Source: Drosophila persimilis
Taxonomy: Eukaryota; Arthropoda; Insecta; Diptera; Drosophilidae
Length of the DNA stretch: 64,000 bases
Assembly (NCBI RefSeq): GCF_003286085.1
Contig: NW_020825706.1
Coordinates: 3,658,001-3,722,000 of the forward strand
Direction: 5' to 3'
Positions 19,741 through 31,137 of the stretch are shown in pieces. Below the pieces are notes generated by a model. That model was not told the origin of the DNA. It saw only the letters and a list, made by a program, of their open reading frames with translations, and searched no databases. The first letter of the stretch is position 1. Each line of letters begins with the position of its first letter. Made by a program: the position numbers and the translations under genes.

Positions 19741-20316
19741 GGTACAGGTACTAGGTCTGTGGTGCCCAAACCACTGGTGGGAGTCCCACCAAAACGACAA
19801 GTTTTTCTTTCACAGCTGAGGCTAAGAAGAAGACCCATAACTCCTACAAATCATTCCAGTGTGGTTACGAAACCTGGTTAAAGCCGGACATTCTTAGTTT
19901 CAAGTTCTTAGAAAAGACTGTTTGAATCGAAGTGCAGGGGGGGGGGGGTCTGTCTCAAGTCAACCAAGTAAAATATTCCTTGGGTCGATTGCTTGATCTA
20001 TGCTTTGTATCGGATTCGACCATAGTGTTGTTAACCCGAGCCATTCCGCTCACTATACCTGAAGACGCCTACCATCCTACTTTCGAAGTGTCGCTAGATA
20101 TAGGATCAACTGTATTGGATCGGTCGAGTAGAGTACCTGAACATGTCCGCTGCTTTCGTAAAGCCGAGTTTACGAAGCTTAATAACGCTTGACCCTTGCT
20201 TAAACTATTCACCCTGTCCATTGATTCTTCTTGCTTACCACCGATCTGGAAGGAATCGTTTATAATTCCTCTCCCTAAAAAAGGTAGCAATTCTGATGCA
20301 AAAAATTATGGAGGTA
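19741..20316 (+). pseudogene. CR1-clade LINE with several internal deletions
   Basis: Reading rightwards, short blocks match successive parts of copy B in correct order: the ORF1 C-terminal PLVGVPPKRQVF, an intergenic segment, an endonuclease-start segment, the endonuclease part SLGRLLDLCFVSDSTIVL, then an RT-start part (WKESFIIPLPKKG). Large pieces between them are missing. A run of 12 G (19937-19948) marks one join. It has no coding potential. Confidence 0.75.
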
Positions 20317-20322
20317 GAGCTA

Positions 20323-20388
20323 GACACTGCATTACCCCGGACAGAGCAAGCGACAGTGCATTACCCTTCCCTGGATAATGCAGTGTCC
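20323..20388. repeat. small hairpin with an extra direct copy
   Basis: gacactgcattacc (20323-20336) is inverted at 20373-20388 (ggataatgcagtgtcc), and a direct variant (gacagtgcattaccc) lies between them at 20352-20366. It sits between CR1 and BEL remnants. Confidence 0.6.
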
Positions 20389-20426
20389 ATTGCTCATCCG
20401 GCAGGTTCAGCTAGAGGGTTTTTGCC

Positions 20427-21092
20427 AGCCTCAAAGACCCATAACTGAATTATCAATTTTGAACTTAAAGGCATCGTCAATAGGTAACCATGAGATTCCT
20501 AACGGATTTGTCGACTCTGAATCCGAGGTTTTTATGGGTTTGGCTATGCTCCCAGATGCAGTGATCTCGGGCGAAAACTCTTTGAAAGCCACTTAGTCTA
20601 CTCAAGCCCAGCGGTCTGAAGAACCTGAAACACATCGGACTTAGCTCTTTACGCATGCAGCACCAGTCACCAAGTCATCGACGTAAAAGTCGGACCAAAA
20701 AATGTTAGTATCTTTATGGAATTTGCTTTGCAGGCTCACTCAACCTTTTCAAACACTGGATAGCCAAGAATGGGGCTGGTTCAGTCCCATAGGTTACAGT
20801 GTTGAGCTTATAGAATCTCAAGGATTCAGAAGGGTCTCTTCTGTACACCATGAGCGGAAACTGCCGATCCACTCCAGGGAACAATATTTGTGCAAAGTGC
20901 TATCGATAGACATTAGCAGCTCTTCACTGCAACTCAAACCATTTGACTTTGGGGTGCAGAACTCTTGAAAACATATATTCCCGAAACAACCCAGCCAAGA
21001 AGGGTTGTATGAAGAGTTGAAAAGACAGGAACTTGCTTAATTTGATCAACAGCTAATCATTCAAAGAACGATTCTGCTCCTATCAGTATATA
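20427..21092 (-). pseudogene. BEL#1 pol, reverse transcriptase remnant
   Basis: On the minus strand the RT catalytic box SDFYVDDLVTGA lies near 20705-20665, followed by a degenerate connection region similar to BEL#2 31535-31750. Stops are frequent. It continues to the right after the fold-back insertion. Confidence 0.7.
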
Positions 21093-22035
21093 TGTAGGAA
21101 ATAAAGGAAAGAGAGAGACACGAAGCGGTCGTTTTTTCGTCGTGTCGTCGGGATAGAGCAGTAATCGGCTCTGAGAGAGCCGATAGGGCAAGAGAGAGAG
21201 ATCACTCAGTTGTCAGTTCAGCCACGCATATAATTACTCACAAACATACTTAATGTAAAACTTGGAGCTGTTATAATTTTAAGTCCAACCAAAGACTATA
21301 AAATACCAAGATGTTTCAGGAGCGACCAAAAAGCTGTTCTATGGCGGGTCCTAACATTAGAACCCAAAAGGCACGAGGGAGCGCGCGGGGTTTCAATTCC
21401 TTTTTCGCCTGTACTTCGGCTCTACCGCGACCCCGCTGCCTATCGGTTTCGTCTGTTCGGCAATTCTGGACTCTCGTCGCGGATCGCTGATGTCTTTGGA
21501 GCGGCACAGTGGGACCTTTGGCCGTCTCAGCTTGCTAAATTAGTTAGTGAATATGAGTTCAATAAATATTTGCACACTGAAAAAATGTTAAACTTTGAGT
21601 GCTTATATCTTCTAAACTAAAACTATCTTGAAAATTCGATTGGAAAATTCTCTATTAGATGCGTACATTAAATTTATCTAAAGCACTCATACAATTTTTT
21701 TACTATTTCGGCTGAGTCCCCACTGTGCCGCGCCAAAGACATCAGCGACCACGCTGCCCTACGGTTTCGGCATGCAGACGATTCATATTTCGTTTTTGTA
21801 TTCTTTCTCTCGAGACATACCGAGGCATTGACGAAGCCGAGTAGCATTTCGGAGGCGAAGGTAGCGTAAAAGAGAATTGAAGTAATAACCCCGCGCGCAC
21901 GTACCATGAAGCGTCAAACGAAAATTGAAAAAGAATTTGTTCCTCATGCAACATCTTGGTATTGTATAGTCTTTGGTCCAACATACTTATCAAATAAATG
22001 TTACTCGTTGCCATCAAGCAACTTAAACTACTACA
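21093..22035. mobile_element. fold-back-like element with long inverted arms (943 bp)
   Basis: It lies inside BEL#1. Outer termini are TGTAG and CTACA, and tata is repeated on both sides (21089-21092, 22036-22039) as a probable 4-bp target duplication. Three blocks recur in inverted order: around 21287-21320 versus 21985-21950 (caaagactata.aataccaagatgtt), 21381-21400 versus 21900-21880 (gcgcgcggggtt), and 21484-21514 versus 21750-21719 (cgctgatgtctttgg.gcggcacagtggg). The arms are diverged and of unequal length, with about 200 bp between them. No transposase is seen. Alternatively, it is a pair of related LTRs in opposite orientation. Confidence 0.6.
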
Positions 22036-22683
22036 TATATAGTCTTTGTGGCTTGTAGTAGTAAGGTCTGCCAGTGGTAGGTTCTCTGTGATTCGCCAGT
22101 CAGTCACATTCACTGACTGGTCAGGATGATAACCTGAAATTGCTTCTAAGATCCAAAAATCAAAATAGAACTCACGACTATTTATTAGCGCACGACTCCT
22201 CTCTACGGATCTGTAGGCGATGAGCGAGGTCCTCTCTAAATAATTTGGTTTGAGATCCAGAGTCAAGTAGAGCTCTACCCAAAATGTGTTCACCGCTCTT
22301 ATTTCGGACAATTACGACGTACCCAGAATTATGCTCTGCATGCGTGGAAGGTTGATCCTGATTTGACGGAGGAGAAGTACTCTCTTGGGGTGGTGGGAAC
22401 GCAATCGATGTGTATCTATGCAATAATGTATGATGTGAGCGGTTGGTTACACACTCGACTTTTATTGGCTGCGCATGTTACATGCATGTTCGAAGACAAT
22501 TAATGAATAAAGATGCCGACGTGGCTAACTCAAACCTTTACATAACCGAGAGACGAGAAAATGGAGGGCAATTTAACACTGCATGGTCTCCTGAATTGCA
22601 ATAGCTACAAGTTGGTTGAAAAACAAGTCCTTTGTTATTAATACGTTTATTAAGTATATCCAGAGCCGCACGATCGTTGGCAC
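22036..22683 (-). pseudogene. BEL#1 gag-protease part (T3 copy a, cut at the junction)
   Basis: The minus strand shows the protease core GRALLDSGSQTKLF (frame 22178-22423) and a zinc knuckle (CSYCNSGDHAVLNC, frame ending at 22538). The Gag N-terminus is missing because the duplication junction at 22683 fuses the knuckle region to unrelated upstream DNA, creating a chimeric frame 22538-22762. Confidence 0.75.
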
Positions 22684-23376
22684 AAAATTTGGAAGCGCAC
22701 TTTAATTGTTCAAAATTTTTTGAGAGCTTGGAGCGAAACGGAAAAAAAATTATGCAAAACAAGATGTTCGGGAGTTAATTGAACCCTCTATAGTATTCCT
22801 AGGTTGTGACTAAAAAGACTCAAAAATGTATGTAATTTTTTTCAATTTTTTCCATTGTAGACAACCATATCCGTAAAAAGCAAGATATCATTTCATAAAA
22901 TGAAAAAGTTAAAAACAAATTTTTGAGCCTGTGCCGTTAATCATGTAACAATAACTCATCCTATTTAAAAAAACAAGAAAAGTCTTTCTTTACTTAAGGC
23001 AGTAAACATACACTTTAAGGCGAAAGGAAAAGAAAAATAGGGTATACGTTATTAAATACGGAAAATAAATTTCTTACCCTGCCGACAGAAAAATCCCTCG
23101 AAAAATAATATTTTTTTATTTTTATAAAGGCAACGAAAAAATCAATCAGCCAAACTTGAAAGAAATTAAATTATTATTTTAAATCTTACCTAAATAAGAA
23201 TAGTAGATCTGTAAGAGTGTTCAAAGCGTCCATCACCGAAGCTATGTTTTCTTACTTACTGATCATGCTTTAATAAGAACGCAACCAGTGGAACCGAAAT
23301 ATTTCACCCAAGCTCTTTGATTGAAAGCATCTGCAGTTTATATCTTCAACTGGTTGTAGCGTCTACTTTAAATACA

Positions 23377-23849
23377 ATGCGTTATTATATCATATTGTGT
23401 TGGATATCAATTTGGAATACATTTTTTCATAACAATGCTGCCGAAATTAATATTTATCTAAATTTAAACGATTTACTGAATAGTGGAATTATGCCATTTG
23501 ATCTGTTTTTCAACCCTATTATTCGGACTAATAAAGAACAAAATACATATAATACAACCATTTTTCAAATTATGAACTATCACAGGTGAAAATTTTATAA
23601 ACACTTAAATACATGTTTTAAAAAATTTAATTTTGTTTCAGACATTTAAAGCAAAACGTTTTGATATCAGGTTACATTACGAAAAAAATTTTAAATTTCA
23701 AAAGCCTTGTGAATCATTCAACTTTTAAAAGACGAATTAGACGATCACCATATTATTTTGAAGGTTCTGTTAAAAAACAATTATTTCAGAACGACGCTAT
23801 TCAGTACAAAACTTTGCCACAAAGGTATATTACTCTAGTTTATTACTAA
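23377..23849 (+). CDS. candidate two-exon secreted protein, second copy
   Basis: The sequence matches 18107-18579 at every position compared. Exon 1 is 23377-23585, the intron 23586-23641 and exon 2 23642-23849. The only change noticed between the two T3 copies nearby is one A in a poly-A run about 400 bp upstream. Confidence 0.45.
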
Positions 23850-23911
23850 TATTTTAAATTTAGTCCCATAACTCTTTGTTTGCTAACTGTTCCAGTTAGC
23901 GTTCTAATTTG

Positions 23912-24035
23912 TATACCCATGAAGGGGTATATTAAAATGGGCGTACGTTTTTAACGAACAGAAACATCCACAACCCTATAAAATGTATATATAATTCAAA
24001 CCGAGTCGATATGTTTCTATAAACCAGTGTTTGTC
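23912..24035 (+). mobile_element. INE-1-like fragment, T3 copy b
   Basis: Copy of 18642-18765. Confidence 0.5.
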
Positions 24036-24105
24036 ACGTTCCTGCCTTGTGAGCATAGTAAAGGGCTTTGCTGCTACGCTGGCGCTATGCGTATAGTGTA
24101 GTGAG

Positions 24106-25010
24106 TGATTTTTTGATTTATTTATTTTATTTTCATGCTCTATCTTAGCGCTACAATTTTACACCTATGTTTATTGCGCTAGTCACCTTTCGAATTTGTG
24201 TAGGAAGCTATTTACTTAAATCTAATAAATATTATCTAACATTTTTAGAGAAGTTTATGTTATTCTTATAATTTAACATAAGTTTTTAATGATTATATTA
24301 TATATTTTATTTATTTGTTATCTATATTTTTTATTTGTATTTGTTAATTAAATTTTATTGATATCCCAAGAGTTTTTTAACTTTAAAGTGAAATTGTTTT
24401 GCGCACCTAATGGTTTTTTTTTGCTATGGCGAAGATTGTTCCATAAACGTATAGCGTTAATGAAGAACTGTCTCTTCGAGCAAAGCGTTTGAATTCGAGG
24501 GCATAAGTAATGGTTTGTTCTTTGTGATGTAGCGTGGCTAAGTTTGCGGTAAAGGTAAATCGGTTCTTGGGTGGTCACAATTTTATGAAAGTCTACTAAG
24601 GTTTTAAAATCAATCCATGAGGTCAAGTTGAGGTCAAGTATTACCGAGACAGGTGTGAAACATGGTCAAAACGACTTAAATTAAAAGCATAACGGACAAT
24701 GGAACGGAATTAAAGCCTACCACTAATGTGCGCAAGTCACGAGCGTCACAATGACCAACAATTGTATGCCATCAAAGAGAGTATGGATGAGAATGACTTT
24801 AGCAATGAATAGTCTTATTTCTTCTGTCCAAAAAGTTATAGATGCTGAGAGCTGACGCAACAGACCATATGTACATACGTCCAGTTGCCTTTGATATATG
24901 TTTACTCCATGACAGAGTACTATTGAATGTTATCCCCAGATTAAATACACAATCTTCATAGGAAATCAGCTCGCTAGCTGTCCCGTCAATTCCAATCCCA
25001 CGAGTGATCA
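24106..25010 (-). pseudogene. LINE C-terminus and 3' UTR, T3 copy b
   Basis: Copy of 18836-19740; the frame with the NAIRLWNNLRH signature is 24348-24626. Confidence 0.65.
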
Positions 25011-25586
25011 GGTACAGGTACTAGGTCTGTGGTGCCCAAACCACTGGTGGGAGTCCCACCAAAACGACAAGTTTTTCTTTCACAGCTGAGGCTAAGAAGA
25101 AGACCCATAACTCCTACAAATCATTCCAGTGTGGTTACGAAACCTGGTTAAAGCCGGACATTCTTAGTTTCAAGTTCTTAGAAAAGACTGTTTGAATCGA
25201 AGTGCAGGGGGGGGGGGGTCTGTCTCAAGTCAACCAAGTAAAATATTCCTTGGGTCGATTGCTTGATCTATGCTTTGTATCGGATTCGACCATAGTGTTG
25301 TTAACCCGAGCCATTCCGCTCACTATACCTGAAGACGCCTACCATCCTACTTTCGAAGTGTCGCTAGATATAGGATCAACTGTATTGGATCGGTCGAGTA
25401 GAGTACCTGAACATGTCCGCTGCTTTCGTAAAGCCGAGTTTACGAAGCTTAATAACGCTTGACCCTTGCTTAAACTATTCACCCTGTCCATTGATTCTTC
25501 TTGCTTACCACCGATCTGGAAGGAATCGTTTATAATTCCTCTCCCTAAAAAAGGTAGCAATTCTGATGCAAAAAATTATGGAGGTA
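25011..25586 (+). pseudogene. CR1 mosaic fragment, T3 copy b
   Basis: Copy of 19741-20316, including the G12 run. Confidence 0.75.
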
Positions 25587-25696
25587 GAGCTAGACACTGC
25601 ATTACCCCGGACAGAGCAAGCGACAGTGCATTACCCTTCCCTGGATAATGCAGTGTCCATTGCTCATCCGGCAGGTTCAGCTAGAGGGTTTTTGCC

Positions 25697-26362
25697 AGCC
25701 TCAAAGACCCATAACTGAATTATCAATTTTGAACTTAAAGGCATCGTCAATAGGTAACCATGAGATTCCTAACGGATTTGTCGACTCTGAATCCGAGGTT
25801 TTTATGGGTTTGGCTATGCTCCCAGATGCAGTGATCTCGGGCGAAAACTCTTTGAAAGCCACTTAGTCTACTCAAGCCCAGCGGTCTGAAGAACCTGAAA
25901 CACATCGGACTTAGCTCTTTACGCATGCAGCACCAGTCACCAAGTCATCGACGTAAAAGTCGGACCAAAAAATGTTAGTATCTTTATGGAATTTGCTTTG
26001 CAGGCTCACTCAACCTTTTCAAACACTGGATAGCCAAGAATGGGGCTGGTTCAGTCCCATAGGTTACAGTGTTGAGCTTATAGAATCTCAAGGATTCAGA
26101 AGGGTCTCTTCTGTACACCATGAGCGGAAACTGCCGATCCACTCCAGGGAACAATATTTGTGCAAAGTGCTATCGATAGACATTAGCAGCTCTTCACTGC
26201 AACTCAAACCATTTGACTTTGGGGTGCAGAACTCTTGAAAACATATATTCCCGAAACAACCCAGCCAAGAAGGGTTGTATGAAGAGTTGAAAAGACAGGA
26301 ACTTGCTTAATTTGATCAACAGCTAATCATTCAAAGAACGATTCTGCTCCTATCAGTATATA
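25697..26362 (-). pseudogene. BEL#1 RT remnant, T3 copy b
   Basis: Copy of 20427-21092. Confidence 0.7.
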
Positions 26363-27305
26363 TGTAGGAAATAAAGGAAAGAGAGAGACACGAAGCGGTC
26401 GTTTTTTCGTCGTGTCGTCGGGATAGAGCAGTAATCGGCTCTGAGAGAGCCGATAGGGCAAGAGAGAGAGATCACTCAGTTGTCAGTTCAGCCACGCATA
26501 TAATTACTCACAAACATACTTAATGTAAAACTTGGAGCTGTTATAATTTTAAGTCCAACCAAAGACTATAAAATACCAAGATGTTTCAGGAGCGACCAAA
26601 AAGCTGTTCTATGGCGGGTCCTAACATTAGAACCCAAAAGGCACGAGGGAGCGCGCGGGGTTTCAATTCCTTTTTCGCCTGTACTTCGGCTCTACCGCGA
26701 CCCCGCTGCCTATCGGTTTCGTCTGTTCGGCAATTCTGGACTCTCGTCGCGGATCGCTGATGTCTTTGGAGCGGCACAGTGGGACCTTTGGCCGTCTCAG
26801 CTTGCTAAATTAGTTAGTGAATATGAGTTCAATAAATATTTGCACACTGAAAAAATGTTAAACTTTGAGTGCTTATATCTTCTAAACTAAAACTATCTTG
26901 AAAATTCGATTGGAAAATTCTCTATTAGATGCGTACATTAAATTTATCTAAAGCACTCATACAATTTTTTTACTATTTCGGCTGAGTCCCCACTGTGCCG
27001 CGCCAAAGACATCAGCGACCACGCTGCCCTACGGTTTCGGCATGCAGACGATTCATATTTCGTTTTTGTATTCTTTCTCTCGAGACATACCGAGGCATTG
27101 ACGAAGCCGAGTAGCATTTCGGAGGCGAAGGTAGCGTAAAAGAGAATTGAAGTAATAACCCCGCGCGCACGTACCATGAAGCGTCAAACGAAAATTGAAA
27201 AAGAATTTGTTCCTCATGCAACATCTTGGTATTGTATAGTCTTTGGTCCAACATACTTATCAAATAAATGTTACTCGTTGCCATCAAGCAACTTAAACTA
27301 CTACA
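26363..27305. mobile_element. fold-back-like element, T3 copy b
   Basis: Copy of 21093-22035 with the same tata flanks. It duplicated with the block and is not an independent insertion. Confidence 0.6.
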
Positions 27306-28501
27306 TATATAGTCTTTGTGGCTTGTAGTAGTAAGGTCTGCCAGTGGTAGGTTCTCTGTGATTCGCCAGTCAGTCACATTCACTGACTGGTCAGGATGAT
27401 AACCTGAAATTGCTTCTAAGATCCAAAAATCAAAATAGAACTCACGACTATTTATTAGCGCACGACTCCTCTCTACGGATCTGTAGGCGATGAGCGAGGT
27501 CCTCTCTAAATAATTTGGTTTGAGATCCAGAGTCAAGTAGAGCTCTACCCAAAATGTGTTCACCGCTCTTATTTCGGACAATTACGACGTACCCAGAATT
27601 ATGCTCTGCATGCGTGGAAGGTTGATCCTGATTTGACGGAGGAGAAGTACTCTCTTGGGGTGGTGGGAACGCAATCGATGTGTATCTATGCAATAATGTA
27701 TGATGTGAGCGGTTGGTTACACACTCGACTTTTATTGGCTGCGCATGTTACATGCATGTTCGAAGACAATTAATGAATAAAGATGCCGACGTGGCTAACT
27801 CAAACCTTTACATAACCGAGAGACGAGAAAATGGAGGGCAATTTAACACTGCATGGTCTCCTGAATTGCAATAGCTACAAGTTGGTTGAAAAACAAGTCC
27901 TTTGTTATTAATACGTTTATTAAGTATATCCAGAGCCGCACGATCGTTGGCACTGGAAAGCTCCAACGATCGAACCGAATCCAAAGCCAATGTCACTGAG
28001 ATCCGCATCCGCTTCAATCACCGATTTGAACATTGCCATAAAATCCGAGAACTCGACGTATCCACCAGAAAACTTAGGCACCTTCAGCTCAGGAAGTCGC
28101 TGCTTGTGAGCCATGATGATGGTACGTCCGGAATGGCTTGGCAGAGTCGTAGAATGGGCAGCGGCGTGTGACTGGCTTACATCAACAGCAGCCATCAACT
28201 CAGCTTTCAACGATATGAAAAGAGTATCGAAGATTTCGCGCAGCTCACTCCCAATCTCGTTTTGATCGAGAGCCTCCAATTCATTATAGGCCTTATTGAA
28301 TTCCTCTCGAATTTCTGCCAACATATCAAGTCGCACCTCGACTTCCGCGGCTGTCAACTTATCGATTTTATTCCCCGCGAAGGATTCGCCAAGCCTGTGC
28401 AATCGATCATATAATGACTGACTTTTACGCTTATACAGACTCAGTCTGGAATCAGCCACCACAATATTTCCGCCCGCGCCTGTATTCGGATCGTTGTCCA
28501 T
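27306..28501 (-). pseudogene. BEL#1 gag and protease
   Basis: Gag starts at the ATG at 28501 (MDNDPNTGAGGN), giving a DUF1759-type Gag N-terminus with a coiled-coil-like helix (KIDKLTAAEVEVRLDMLAEI) and LPELKVPKFSGGYVEFSDF, the conserved BEL Gag motif. A deletion and frameshift near 27990 removes the middle of Gag. The zinc-knuckle frame (27808-28017) and protease frame (27448-27693, LLDSGSQTK) follow. Protease Asp-Ser-Gly is present. RT lies beyond the fold-back insertion. The product would be the capsid precursor, now broken. Confidence 0.8.
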
Positions 28502-28641
28502 GTTAACCGTTGTGCAATTCGACACAACAACGGAAAATGTAATACCGCTTAAGCGACGATGTATAGACGCGAGAGCGAGAATGGAAGACACGAAAAGTCA
28601 AGAACCGCGGCTGCCGCTGCATATGTGTTTCCAAAATAAAT
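28502..28641 (-). other. BEL#1 5' leader fragment
   Basis: This is the sequence just upstream of the Gag ATG. It includes gtatagacgcgagagcgaga, shared with 14267-14330, and is cut by the DINE element on its right. Confidence 0.45.
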
Positions 28642-29355
28642 GAGGGGGAACGTTGTAAGTTGCTGCTGAGGCCGCAACTCTACATTTATACCCGATACTT
28701 AGTCAGTATGGCTTTCCTGCGAATATTAAACGACACGACACAACAAACAGTGCGTGCGAGGGAGAAAGAAAATCAGTCTGAGCGTGACGTCGGGCCCTGC
28801 GTAGCCATTGCAAATTGATTTTTTACTTTTGGCTATAATAATAATCCGATCTGATTCGGATTCGGCAAGGTTAGGCAATCTGGTAGATATGGTCATTCCC
28901 TATGATTGTGCGTTTTTAGTTATCTCGAATCTTCAATATTGTGGATGCAACAGATTTTCGTCCTTTGTGGGGGCGGAAGGGGGTGGTGCGAAATTTTGAA
29001 ATAAACGTTTTATAGTGAGATCTAACAAGAGTCGGGATACCACACTCGGTTGCCCTAGCCTTAGTAGTTTCTGAGATTTGTGGATGCCCCAGATTTTCGT
29101 CCTTTGCGGGGGTGGAAGCTGGTGTGGCGAAATATCACAGGAGTGTGGATAGCAAATTTTGTTGCTCTAGCTTTTATAGCCTCTGAGATCTAGGCTCTAA
29201 TGTTTTACGCTAAGCACAGCCGGCTATGCTACGTGTGTGTTAGAGACAAACAGGGCGAGAAAAAATGAAATTGATTTCTTGATGCTGGGTATAATAATGA
29301 TACGATCAAATTCAGATTCTGTAGTCTTGTGGATGCCACAGCGAAATTTTAGAAT
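28642..29355 (-). mobile_element. DINE-like element, truncated
   Basis: Same family and orientation as 5529-6654. It starts at tgagggggaacgttg and lacks the microsatellite and terminal hairpin. It is non-coding. Confidence 0.7.
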
Positions 29356-29394
29356 AGTTTTTCTAAATATGAAATACCGAAAACTTTGGGTGGC

Positions 29395-29588
29395 TGTAAA
29401 TTAATGTATTTAACGACGAAAAACTAATAAGTGCGTGCGTTCGTTTTCAATAGATTTTGTCGACTCCTCCATATTCAAACAATTTCTTTTAAGCCTATCG
29501 TACCTACGGTAGCAAAGCGGGGCGAATTCGCCAAGTGCGAGAGAGCGAGCTTTTATTGCGCTCCCACTTTTCCCTAGCCTAACTTACA
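29395..29588 (-). repeat. putative 3' LTR of BEL#2
   Basis: It lies about 90 bp beyond the end of the integrase frame. On the minus strand it runs from tgtaagttagg to taatttaca, with a poly-A signal (gcaataaaag) inside. No second LTR is in the window, so the limits are inferred from TG...CA ends. 29495-29513 (19 bp) is missing in unit 2. Confidence 0.35.
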
Positions 29589-29680
29589 CTAGACTTCATC
29601 AAATTCGATCCTTATATTATTTTAATACCAATTATAAGCCAAATGGCGCTGCACCGGCCCCGTTGAAGGCCTGGAAGGCT

Positions 29681-30313
29681 TCAAACCAGTGGCAGAAGCG
29701 CCAACTTGTGGATTGGCCTCCTGAATGTGGCTCCGCTGCTCGTCCTTAGGTCGACCACTCTGACCCTTCCGTCTTGCCCGGCGGTTGTTCCGACCAACCT
29801 TCCGAGGAGCCACTGTTGAGGGGGCAGGTTGTCCTCGGAGACGATTACGAGGTCGCCTTCCTTTATGTTTGGCTCCTCCTGGTGCCACTTGCATCTTATT
29901 TGCAATCCCAGCACATACTGCCGGGACCATCGCTGCCAGAACATTTGCCTGGCTGACGAGCAGCTCAGACCCTCCTGGTCCGGGGTCCTGGGTGTTGGGG
30001 ATGCGATGAGCCGCCCGCCTGTCAGCAGGTGCCCGGGAGTCAGCGCGTCTCCGTCGCTTGGGTCTGGGCTTAGGGGTCCTAGCGGGCGCGAGTTGAGTAC
30101 CGCCTCGATCCCGACCAGCACGGTCTCCAGCTCCTCTGCGGTGAGGAGAGCGCTTCCGACTGCCCGTAGGAGTAGGCCCTTGGCAGACTTCACACCGGCC
30201 TCCCAAAGTCCGCCCGTGTGCGGTGCTCGAGGCGGTACGAAGGCAAAATCGCACCCGCTTCTTGACGCAAATTCGCGTATCGCGTCCGCTTCCTCCTGTA
30301 TCTTCCTCCGCAT
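29681..30313 (-). pseudogene. BEL#2 integrase C-terminal part
   Basis: The 210-codon frame holds FVPPRAPHTGGLWEAGVKSA, matching the Pao/BEL integrase segment with the catalytic Glu (WEAG), then the C-terminal DUF5641-like domain (EGDLVIVSEDNLPPQQWLLG). It is separated from the core frame by a stop or shift at about 30314. A second 210-codon frame overlapping here (29622-30254) is a shadow. Confidence 0.8.
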
Positions 30314-30317
30314 TTCG

Positions 30318-30617
30318 CTAGTTGTCGTAGTTCACGCGTTGCGGACATCCTCGACGACCGACGAACCTTTGGAATGCCAACAAGAAGGAATTAGTCGTCA
30401 AATCGGAGACAATTTCTAAATGAACCGCCTTGGACGCAAAACAGACAAATAACGCTATGTAGGACTTATAAGGGGGCCTTCCACGAATTTTCAGAGTCGT
30501 ATAGACTGGGCCACAAAAATCAACGCCACATACTAAAAATGGGCGGAGAGCACAGAGCCGGTCTGCGGGTAAGTTGCCCATCATTTGGGTCTGGAGCAGA
30601 TGACGGAATTTTCTCAA
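30318..30617 (-). pseudogene. BEL#2 integrase core
   Basis: CGVDFCGPV carries the first catalytic Asp, and FASKAVHLEIVSDLTTNSFL follows as in Pao integrases. The second catalytic motif is damaged: the frame reads QRVNYDN then stops, where an Asp-Asn-x-Thr-Asn-Phe box is expected. The zinc-binding domain upstream is largely deleted. Confidence 0.75.
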
Positions 30618-31137
30618 AGTTGAGAGTTTTGTCTTTGCATTTTCGGATGAAGCGGAACACTAAAACGAACACTCTTAGCAGTTTGAGGTGTGACGAGTAT
30701 CCCTCGATTACATCCACCAAATAATTTGGCTTGGCCGCGACGGTCAGTCCGACCGATTTCTTCCGACTTTCCATCTGTATCTCTTCTTCGGAAAGCTCGA
30801 AGTGTGGATTTCTGGGCCAGCTCTCTTCTTCAAACTTTAAGAACTCTGGTCCACCAAACCAGATCGACTGCACGATTTCCTCTACGTCACAACCTCTCGA
30901 AACTATGTCTGCTGGGTTCTGTTTTGTTGGCACATGCCGCCACGTAGCTTCACTTGACCACTCTTGAATCTCCGCTACTCGGTTCGCAACGAATGTTGAC
31001 AACGACGAAGGGTGGGATCTGATCCAATGAAGAGTAACTTCTGAATCTGACCAGAATATCATTTTCTCAATTGGAACCTTGAGCAGTGATTTGATTCGGT
31101 GACAAAGGTCTGCTAGAAGGTGAGCGTTATGTGCCGC
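30618..31137 (-). pseudogene. BEL#2 RNase H and linker
   Basis: Frame 30520-31062 holds MIFWSDSEVTLHWIRSH (RNase H catalytic Asp region) and VPTKQNPADIVSRGC, then a linker toward integrase. It is in frame-broken continuity with the RT frame, which ends at PLKTKTLPR just upstream. Confidence 0.75.

Larger units (their letters stand above)
17413..22683. repeat. T3 tandem duplication, copy a (5,271 bp)
   Basis: It is identical to 22684-27953 apart from one A in a poly-A run near 17694 and any single changes I missed. Both breakpoints carry ac (17411-17412, 22682-22683, 27952-27953), so the junction has 2-bp microhomology. Confidence 0.9.
22684..27953. repeat. T3 tandem duplication, copy b (5,270 bp)
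   Basis: Contents are the same as 17413-22683, shifted by 5,270. Its right end runs uninterrupted into the BEL#1 Gag N-terminus, as in unit 2, so copy b keeps the ancestral right flank and copy a the ancestral left flank. Confidence 0.9.

Noticed and set aside
29622-30254. 210-codon Arg/Pro-rich minus-strand frame overlapping the BEL#2 integrase (and its copy 44753-45385)
   Set aside because: It is offset from the frame that carries the integrase and DUF5641-like motifs, and its composition is that of a shadow of GC-rich coding sequence.
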